From an uncultured Peptococcaceae bacterium (GTDB taxonomy: Bacteria > Bacillota > Dehalobacteriia > UBA4068 > UBA4997), in assembly GCA_947626615.1 (NCBI GenBank), contig CANQSW010000010.1, positions 1 to 20,210 of the forward strand: 20,210 nt of DNA, given 5' to 3'. Shown here piece by piece: positions 14,014 to 20,210 of the stretch. The stretch's first letter is position 1. Each line of letters opens with the position of its first letter. Under the pieces are notes generated by a model, which saw only the letters and a list, made by a program, of their open reading frames with translations, was not told the origin of the DNA and did not search any database. A program made the translations under genes and the position numbers.

Positions 14014-16167
14014 TTATTTCTTGACATATACACTTGTCCTAATATTGTCATGTGTCGACTCAAGCGTATAGTTTTCATCAAAGAAAGTCTGCAATTCATC
14101 CGAAACCGACAAATGCATCCGTAAGAGATAAATCCTGTTATATGAGAGCATCTCTTCTTCCGAGAGAGATGCTCCTCTGACGTTTAGGCTGTCGCGCTGT
14201 CCCTGCCGGGAGAAATAATATTCGTTGTATGCATCTTGCCAGAATCCTGTAAATAGCACCAGCGTGTCGTCATTGTATATGTAATTACACTCTGTATACA
14301 CCCAATCGGCAGCCTCCCGAAATGGCTCGGCATATCCCGCTGTTGGGCCACTGATCACACAGTTGATTGCCAGATATATTCCCAACAGCATACTGATACT
14401 CAGTTTTACTGTATCCTTCAGACGCTGATTCGTTCTAACTATCTCAACAAGCGAAAATATCCCCTGCTCGATCAGCAGCGCGACCAGAGGGATGAGGAAA
14501 AAGAAATATCTGGCAACCCACATCGTCGACTTGGGGCTGATATAATTTCCGTAAATGAACATCATCCCAATCGTCCCCAGGATCATGAACATGCTCATTT
14601 GCTGATAAAACCTAGGCCAGGACGTTTGCTTTGATCGACCCCAGATCATTGTAACCAGTGCGCTCACAATGCCAAAAAGGAGCAACCCGTACATAAGGTC
14701 GTTACTGCCGGACAGCGTACGCAAGAGGCTGCCCACAAGCTTCAGCGTCGGAATCGGATACCAATTACCTATCGATTCCAGAGTACGGCTCCGCAGCGAC
14801 GCAAAATATACCAACACAAACCAACTCGCCCCAAGTATGCCCGGCAGCACATACGACCAGATCGCTTTCCGCGAGATACGCTTTTTCAGATACAGAACCA
14901 CATCCGCTAGAAACAGCAGCCCGCAGGCCAGCATCCCGAAATAGTGAGTCATCGCCAGGCAGCTCATAGCCAAGCTGTAAAAGATCAACCATTTTCCGGC
15001 ACAATTTTCCTCGTTGCGTCGAATATGGTAATACAGGCATGATGCCATAAAGAGCAGTACAAAACCATAAGGTCTGTACTCGAATGCGGCATATCCCCAC
15101 ACTGTCGTAGAAAAGGCAACAACCAGCGAGAGAAACAGCCCTCCTGACTTCCCGTTCAGTCGCTCTCCGACCAGTCCCATCACGTAGATGAACAGAGTCA
15201 CTGCAACGATGGGCAAAAGAAGCAGCCAGCGCTGACCGTAGGGCGCGATACCGTACCAAATGGTGGCGCATATCGGAAACAGTGGAGGCGACACGTCTAT
15301 TGTGTTCAAAAGATCATTGATGGCATTCTTAACACCATACATAGTCGTGCCAACCATCTGCATATCATCCTGCCAAAAAGATTGTGTATCCGCATAATAT
15401 ACCAACAGCCCGAAGGTCACACATGCAATAGCGGCGTAAGAAAGCTTTCCCCAGTTCCTGTTCAGCCACGCTCTGGCCCTCTTCTGGTCATTGAGCGCCC
15501 AGCGGGTGATCGCCAGCGCTGCCACGCAGAGTGCTGTCAAAATTATAGCGTAAACTGCCAGTATGCGCACCTGATTCCATATAAGCGCGGAGGTCTCGCT
15601 CCGGCCGATTTCTGCAGACACGATTCCGGGAGCCTCTTTATAGGTATCAATAACCTGTGTACCCTGTTCTGTTCGGACCGCTACCTTACCACGCCAAATA
15701 TCGCCGATAAAATCCGCCGTCCGGCTCCAGCCAACAGGCACCATCACCGTTATGGAGCGGGTCATTCCTTCCGGCTGACGGCTGTCCGTTTCTATACGCC
15801 AGCACAGGGCGCCATCACCATACCAAAACCATTTGCCTTCCTCCGGCGCTTCAAGCATGACCTTCTCACCGTCTACCGTAAAGCCACTGAAAAACACCTC
15901 TTCTGCCGCAGCCATCTCGTTTTTCTCACCCAAAGCAGTAAGGGATATAGAGTCTTTTAGTGGTGGGATGTATCCCGCCACTATGTTTGCGGCTGCCGCA
16001 AACACGCCGACCAATACGATCCACAGAACGCATAGTCGAATGACCGCTGACCGTTCCATCTCCCGTCCAGCTTTCTTACTGTTTTTTCTCTTCAGCCATA
16101 GAATGCCGACTGCCATGAATGCCAGCAACATAGTCAATTTTATCATCCGCGTGGTAAAAAGAATCAA
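14014..16167 (-). CDS. GT-C membrane glycosyltransferase, array copy 1
   Basis: 717 residues with about a dozen membrane segments. N-terminal layout: a first membrane helix, a second (VIRLCVLWIVLVGVFAAAA), an extracytoplasmic domain of about 130 residues, then the GT-C core. The core begins with the first-loop acidic motif SFWQDD (D267, D268), and has PPLFPICATIW, EYRPYG (E363) and MTHYFG (H408), the pattern of predicted polyprenyl-phosphate-sugar transferases (PMT/ArnT-like, COG5305-type). A soluble C-terminal portion includes RQGQRDSLNVRG. It likely moves a sugar onto a surface acceptor. The start is TTG 16165-16167: AAGGAG then lies 8 nt upstream and the N-terminus aligns with copy 2, whereas the ATG at 16173 is only 2 nt from that site. 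Copy 1 has DD where copies 2 and 3 have DE. Confidence 0.78.
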   Translation of the reverse strand: MILFTTRMIKLTMLLAFMAVGILWLKRKNSKKAGREMERSAVIRLCVLWIVLVGVFAAAANIVAGYIPPLKDSISLTALGEKNEMAAAEEVFFSGFTVDGEKVMLEAPEEGKWFWYGDGALCWRIETDSRQPEGMTRSITVMVPVGWSRTADFIGDIWRGKVAVRTEQGTQVIDTYKEAPGIVSAEIGRSETSALIWNQVRILAVYAIILTALCVAALAITRWALNDQKRARAWLNRNWGKLSYAAIACVTFGLLVYYADTQSFWQDDMQMVGTTMYGVKNAINDLLNTIDVSPPLFPICATIWYGIAPYGQRWLLLLPIVAVTLFIYVMGLVGERLNGKSGGLFLSLVVAFSTTVWGYAAFEYRPYGFVLLFMASCLYYHIRRNEENCAGKWLIFYSLAMSCLAMTHYFGMLACGLLFLADVVLYLKKRISRKAIWSYVLPGILGASWFVLVYFASLRSRTLESIGNWYPIPTLKLVGSLLRTLSGSNDLMYGLLLFGIVSALVTMIWGRSKQTSWPRFYQQMSMFMILGTIGMMFIYGNYISPKSTMWVARYFFFLIPLVALLIEQGIFSLVEIVRTNQRLKDTVKLSISMLLGIYLAINCVISGPTAGYAEPFREAADWVYTECNYIYNDDTLVLFTGFWQDAYNEYYFSRQGQRDSLNVRGASLSEEEMLSYNRIYLLRMHLSVSDELQTFFDENYTLESTHDNIRTSVYVKK
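15916..16029. repeat. Direct repeat block, unit in array copy 1
   Basis: This 114-nt stretch matches 18085-18198 with a single mismatch, 2169 nt away, within the part of the gene encoding the second membrane helix and the start of the extracytoplasmic domain. Flanking sequence is more divergent. The catalytic-core portions of the same two genes are far less alike, so the block looks homogenised rather than simply inherited. Confidence 0.85.
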
Positions 16168-16188
16168 TGCCATCTCTCCTTGCTTTTA

Positions 16189-18327
16189 TTATTTACGTTC
16201 ATATACGCGAACTTTCACCTTAGTATTATCTTCTACAAGAGAGAAATACTTATTTAGATTGCTTTTTAACTCATTGCCCATCGTCGCCGCCCCGCCGTAC
16301 TGAAAATAGAGCTTTTTATATTGTTTCATTTCATCTCCAGATATGCTCCAACCTGACACATTCAGAGGGTCTCTCTTGCCCTGCTTGGAAATGTAATATT
16401 CCTGCCATCCTGCTGTCGTTAAATTTCCGCTATTTGTTATGATAAGTGTATTATCACTGAAAATATCGTTAATTTGCTTATATATGTATTCTGATGCTTC
16501 CCGATACGGTTGAGAGGAAGTTACCTCCGAAACTGTAGAAACGCATCCGGAATACAATATTATACCTATACACATACACATCACGGTAATCGCGCCGGTG
16601 TTGAGCATTCGGATCGACAAACAGCGCTCTATGATCTGTTCTGTAATGTTGGCCATCAGTAGCATTATCTCTGGAAGCATTACAAGAAAATATCTTGCAT
16701 TAAACATAGCACTTTTTGGATTGATGGCCGTTCCATAAAACACCAGCAGTGATATCACACCAATGATTGTCCAGGAAAAGAATTCTCTATAAAACAACAG
16801 CCATTCAGACCCTGAATCTCTTTGAAAAAAAGAAGCAGCAACGCCCGTGCACAACCCAAGGATTAAAAGCAGATACATCGCTTCCGTACCGCCGGAGAGT
16901 GTATGCAGCAACGCGATAACATTGGTCAGAGTCGGTTTTGGAGCCCAACTGCCATCATAAGCACCAACAAATCGGAACAAATTTATCACCAAGATGGAAC
17001 AAACCAGGCCGGGAACCAGATAATTAAATACCGTCTGCCATTTGATCCGTTTTTTCACATATAAATATACATCCGCCAGGAAAAACATCCCACATAGCAG
17101 CATACCGAAATAGTGCGTTGTACCCAGGCACAGCAACGCTATGCTATACAAGACGCGCCAGCATACAGCCTGTCCGCTGGCATTCCTTTCTACATAGAAA
17201 TACAGCGTCAGAGACGAGAACAGCATAACAAGCGGATACGCCCGGTATTCCAGCGCCTGCATCGTCCATACCGCCGAGTTTGACGCGCAGAATATAACCG
17301 CAAATATCCCCGTCGTTTTGCCCTCGAGCTTCTCTCCCGTCAGTCCAATGACATAAATCGCGGCTGTCACCGAAACAATGCTGAGAAGCAGAAGCCACCG
17401 CTCTCCATAGGGCGCGATGTGATACCAAATCGTTAAAAGTATCTCCGTCAGTGGCGGTACCGGCTCTGTAGCAGAAAGACTAAGTGCAATCGCCTCCCCG
17501 ATAGTGCCTTTTGTTATGCCGACCTGCGCCAATTCATCATACCAAAAAGATGCACGGTCTGCATAACGTATCATTAACCCAAAGGTAACACACGAGATGC
17601 CGCCGTATATTAATTTTCCCCAGTTCCTATTCAGCCACGCTCTGGCCCGCTTCTGGTCATTGAGCGCCCAGCGGATGATAGCCAGCGTTGCTATGCCCAG
17701 CAGCACCAGAACGACAAAATAGACCGCCAGCTTCCTCACTTGGTTCCATATAAGCACGGACTTCTTGCTCTGACCGAGCTCTACAGACACAATCCCGGCT
17801 TTCTCCGCATAGGTATCGATTACCTGCGCCTCCTGATCTGTCCGGATCTCCACCAGTCCACGCCACTCGTTGCTTAAGAAATTCGCTGTTCTACTCCAGC
17901 CAACAGGCACCATCACCGTTATGGAGCGGGTCATTCCTTCTGGCTGCCGACTATCAGTTTCTATACGCCAGCATAAGGCCTCATCCCCATACCAAAACCA
18001 TTTGCCTTCCTCCGGTGCGTCAAGCAAGACCTTCTCACCGTCTACCGTAAAACCATTGAAAAACACCTCTTCTGCTCCGGCCGCCTCGTTTTTCTCACCC
18101 AAAGCAGTAAGGAATATAGAGTCTTTTAGTGGTGGGATGTATCCCGCCACTATGTTTGCGGCTGCCGCAAACACGCCGACCAATACGATCCACAGAACAC
18201 ACAGTCGTACGACCGCGGAACGTTCCATCTTCTGTCCAGTCTTATTCTTCCTCAGCCACAGGACGCCGGCCGCTATGAACGCCAGCGCCAACACGATTTT
18301 AATAAGCTTTGCCGTAAGCAGGATCAT
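16189..18327 (-). CDS. GT-C membrane glycosyltransferase, array copy 2
   Basis: 712 residues. Membrane helices at about 7-26 and 38-60 frame the N-terminus. An extracytoplasmic domain follows (about 62-198, with KDSIFLTALGEKNE, FTVDGEKV, EGKWFWYGDEALCWRIETDSRQPEG and VPVGWSRTA). The GT-C core begins near 200 and shows RASFWYDELAQVG (D264, E265), PPLTEILLTIWY, LEYRAYP (E360, R362) and GTTHYFGM (H405). The C-terminal soluble part has YREASEYIYKQIN, WQEYYISKQGKRDPLNV. Acidic first loop plus E-x-R-x-Y and TH-Y-F motifs fit COG5305-type polyprenyl-linked sugar transferases; donor and acceptor are unknown. ATG 18325-18327 has GGAGG 8 nt upstream. It starts 34 nt after the copy 3 stop and its stop is 21 nt before the copy 1 start. 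Confidence 0.8.
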   Translation of the reverse strand: MILLTAKLIKIVLALAFIAAGVLWLRKNKTGQKMERSAVVRLCVLWIVLVGVFAAAANIVAGYIPPLKDSIFLTALGEKNEAAGAEEVFFNGFTVDGEKVLLDAPEEGKWFWYGDEALCWRIETDSRQPEGMTRSITVMVPVGWSRTANFLSNEWRGLVEIRTDQEAQVIDTYAEKAGIVSVELGQSKKSVLIWNQVRKLAVYFVVLVLLGIATLAIIRWALNDQKRARAWLNRNWGKLIYGGISCVTFGLMIRYADRASFWYDELAQVGITKGTIGEAIALSLSATEPVPPLTEILLTIWYHIAPYGERWLLLLSIVSVTAAIYVIGLTGEKLEGKTTGIFAVIFCASNSAVWTMQALEYRAYPLVMLFSSLTLYFYVERNASGQAVCWRVLYSIALLCLGTTHYFGMLLCGMFFLADVYLYVKKRIKWQTVFNYLVPGLVCSILVINLFRFVGAYDGSWAPKPTLTNVIALLHTLSGGTEAMYLLLILGLCTGVAASFFQRDSGSEWLLFYREFFSWTIIGVISLLVFYGTAINPKSAMFNARYFLVMLPEIMLLMANITEQIIERCLSIRMLNTGAITVMCMCIGIILYSGCVSTVSEVTSSQPYREASEYIYKQINDIFSDNTLIITNSGNLTTAGWQEYYISKQGKRDPLNVSGWSISGDEMKQYKKLYFQYGGAATMGNELKSNLNKYFSLVEDNTKVKVRVYERK
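18085..18198. repeat. Direct repeat block, unit in array copy 2
   Basis: The partner of 15916-16029, one mismatch in 114 nt. The corresponding part of copy 3 lies beyond the right edge and cannot be compared. Confidence 0.85.
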
Positions 18328-18361
18328 CTATCTAACCTCCGCCGTATTGTTTTTTCTGTTT

Positions 18362-20210
18362 CTACCTACGAATAAATTCCCACATACCTACACTGTGACT
18401 ACCGTCCAACTCTTCATAGTTGTTCGTTTCCAGCCGCTCACGCAGCCAATCCGGCGGCACATTAGAGGGACAATGCACATAAACATGATCAAATTGCAGC
18501 ATATACTCTTTGCTGATATCCCGTCTGACAACATTCAGCGGATCTCTTTTTCCCTGCTGGGTAATGTAGTATTCCTGCCACCCTTGTGCAAAGATCTCTT
18601 CCGGTTTGCACTCTATAATGATCGTATCATCATCAAAAATATAATTTATCTGCTTATACAGCCATTCAGCTGCTTCCCGATATTTTTCAGATGTCGACTG
18701 CTGCACTGTTAAAATACAGCCGGAATACAGTACCGCACCTATGCAAAGATACACTGCCGTTTTATATAAGTTTTTGGCTGAGCAGCTGTTTAAAAAGGCG
18801 TCTGTCATCTTCTCCCCGACACAGGCCATCGTCAATACGATCCCCGGGATCAGAAGAAGAAAATACCTCTGGTTGAACATGGCGCTTTCCGGATTGATCA
18901 CCGTTCCATATACAAATGAGATCCCGATAAGAGCGGCCACTGTCCACGCCGCAAAGCCTTGATAAAAGGCATCATAGTGAAACTCTTTATCTTTTTTCAG
19001 GAAGGGCGTCAGTATCCCCACAGACATTGCAAACGCAAAAAGCAAATACATCGCGCTCGTTCCGCCGGAGAGCCTATGCAGCAGGGCGATAACATTGGCC
19101 AGCGTCGGCTTTGGAGACCAGCTGCCATTATAGACTTCCACAAACCTGAACAGGTTTATCACCAACACGGAACAGACCACGCCGGGGACCACATAGTCAA
19201 ATATCGTCTGCCATTTGATACGCTTCTTTGCATACAAATAGACGTCCGCCAGAAAATACATCCCGCACATCAACATGCCGAAATAGTGCGTCGTTCCCAT
19301 GCACAGCAGCGCTATGCTGTACAGGACGCGCCAGCGTACCGCCTGTCCGCTGGCATTCCTCTCCACATAGAAATACAGTGTCAGCGACGAGAACAGCATG
19401 AGAAGCGGATATGCCCGGTATTCCAGCCCCTGCATCGTCCATACCGCCGAGGTGGACACGCAGAATATCACCGCCAGAATGCCTGTCGTCTTTCCCCTGA
19501 TCTTCTCTCCCGTCAGTCCAATGACATAGATCGCGGCTGTCACCGAAATGATGCTGACGAGCAGAAGCCACCGCTCTCCATAGGGCGCGATGTGATACCA
19601 GATCGTCAGAAGTATCTCCGTCAGCGGCGGCTCCGGCTCCGTCGCGGAAAGGCTATACGCGACTGCCTCCGCGACAGAACCTTTTGAGATCCCGACCTGC
19701 GCCATTTCATCGCACCAAAGAGACACTCTGTCCGCATAATGGATCATCAGCGCAAGGGTGATGAGCGCGATCCCTCCGTATACCAGCTTTCCCCAGTGTC
19801 TGCCCAGCCAAGTCTTGGCCTGCTTCGGATCGCCGAGCGCCCAGCGGGCGATCGCCAGTGCTGCCATGCAAAGCGCCGTCAAAACGATGGCGTAAACTGC
19901 AAGATACCGGACCTGGTTCCATATCAGCGCAGACTTCTCGCTCTGGCCGATCTCCGCGGACACTGTTCCAGGAGCTTCTTTATAGGTATCAATAACCTGT
20001 GTACCCTGCGCCGTCTTGATCTCAACCAGACCTCGCCACTCGTTGCTAAGAAAATCCGCTGTTCTGCTCCAGCCGACAGGAACAGCCACAGTTATGGAGC
20101 GGGTCAAACCTTCCGGCTGCCGACTATCAGTTTCTATACGCCAGCATAAGGCCTCATCCCCATACCAAAACCATTTACCTTCCTCCGGCGCGTCAAGCAA
20201 GACCTTCTCA
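18362..20210 (-). CDS. GT-C membrane glycosyltransferase, array copy 3, 5' end beyond the window
   Basis: 615 residues are present; by alignment with copy 2 (its EKVLLDAPEEG starts at residue 98) about 97 N-terminal residues lie off the right edge. The visible part has the extracytoplasmic domain, then VSLWCDEMAQVG (acidic pair D-E), PPLTEILLTIWYHIAPYGERW, LEYRAYP and GTTHYFGM, and the C-terminal YREAAEWLYKQIN, WQEYYITQQGKRDPLNV. The core is close to copy 2, while part of the N-terminal domain (TQVIDTYKEAPG onwards) matches copy 1. It ends differently from both, in SVGMWEFIRR. It is the most upstream of the three in the transcription direction visible here, so the operon promoter is not in this window. 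Confidence 0.8.
   Translation of the reverse strand, partial: EKVLLDAPEEGKWFWYGDEALCWRIETDSRQPEGLTRSITVAVPVGWSRTADFLSNEWRGLVEIKTAQGTQVIDTYKEAPGTVSAEIGQSEKSALIWNQVRYLAVYAIVLTALCMAALAIARWALGDPKQAKTWLGRHWGKLVYGGIALITLALMIHYADRVSLWCDEMAQVGISKGSVAEAVAYSLSATEPEPPLTEILLTIWYHIAPYGERWLLLVSIISVTAAIYVIGLTGEKIRGKTTGILAVIFCVSTSAVWTMQGLEYRAYPLLMLFSSLTLYFYVERNASGQAVRWRVLYSIALLCMGTTHYFGMLMCGMYFLADVYLYAKKRIKWQTIFDYVVPGVVCSVLVINLFRFVEVYNGSWSPKPTLANVIALLHRLSGGTSAMYLLFAFAMSVGILTPFLKKDKEFHYDAFYQGFAAWTVAALIGISFVYGTVINPESAMFNQRYFLLLIPGIVLTMACVGEKMTDAFLNSCSAKNLYKTAVYLCIGAVLYSGCILTVQQSTSEKYREAAEWLYKQINYIFDDDTIIIECKPEEIFAQGWQEYYITQQGKRDPLNVVRRDISKEYMLQFDHVYVHCPSNVPPDWLRERLETNNYEELDGSHSVGMWEFIRR

Noticed and set aside
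14014..20210. Assembly duplication as explanation for the three similar genes
   Set aside because: The cores and C-termini differ widely at the protein level, so the copies are distinct genes; only the short shared blocks could be affected by repeat collapse.
1..20210. CRISPR array, prophage or rRNA genes
   Set aside because: No short regularly spaced repeats, phage structural or integrase motifs, or rRNA sequence were seen on either strand.

Overview
The window looks like chromosomal DNA of an endospore-forming, low-oxygen Bacillota (Clostridia or Negativicutes). The reasons are a SpoIIP-type engulfment enzyme, strong sigma-A promoters with GGAGG ribosome binding sites, TTG starts, a leuA-leuC-leuD-leuB operon and a glnQ-H-M-P-type transporter. 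No 16S rRNA or other taxonomic marker is present, so the class is an inference. The left 12.8 kb is GC-rich housekeeping DNA. The right 7 kb has visibly lower GC and looks like an accessory surface-polymer region.

Layout: (1) 1-1782, minus strand: the N-terminal half of the lipid II flippase MurJ and a short SpoIIP, separated by a terminator. (2) 1881-2316, plus strand: rpsT with its own promoter and terminator. (3) 2330-6974, minus strand: a complete four-gene leucine operon leuACDB behind a near-perfect sigma-A promoter. (4) 7194-8060, plus strand: a secreted CAP/SCP-domain protein. (5) 8125-11449, plus strand: a four-gene polar amino acid ABC transporter (ATPase, lipoprotein, two permeases), with a structured 5' leader and an attenuator-like pair of hairpins between the lipoprotein and permease genes. 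(6) 11512-12815, minus strand: gdhA, glutamate dehydrogenase, broken in this sequence by an internal deletion of about 31 nt that shifts the frame. It converges on the transporter and shares a bidirectional terminator with it. (7) 12822-13383: AT-rich DNA with no intact gene, marking a composition break. (8) 13384-20210, minus strand: three tandem paralogous GT-C membrane glycosyltransferases of about 715 residues (the first-transcribed one runs off the right edge), followed by a small membrane protein with a possible winged-helix tail.

How they work together: the leu operon makes leucine from 2-ketoisovalerate. The ABC transporter probably imports glutamine or glutamate, and the neighbouring gdhA would interconvert glutamate and 2-oxoglutarate, so the middle of the window is an amino-acid nitrogen module. 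The right-hand array most likely moves sugars from polyprenyl-phosphate donors onto an extracytoplasmic acceptor. Its three copies are mosaics of each other: the N-terminal domain is nearly identical in patches while the catalytic core diverges, which points to duplication followed by gene conversion. The most unusual elements are this array with its fused N-terminal extracytoplasmic domain, the broken gdhA, and the unidentified leader RNA before glnQ.
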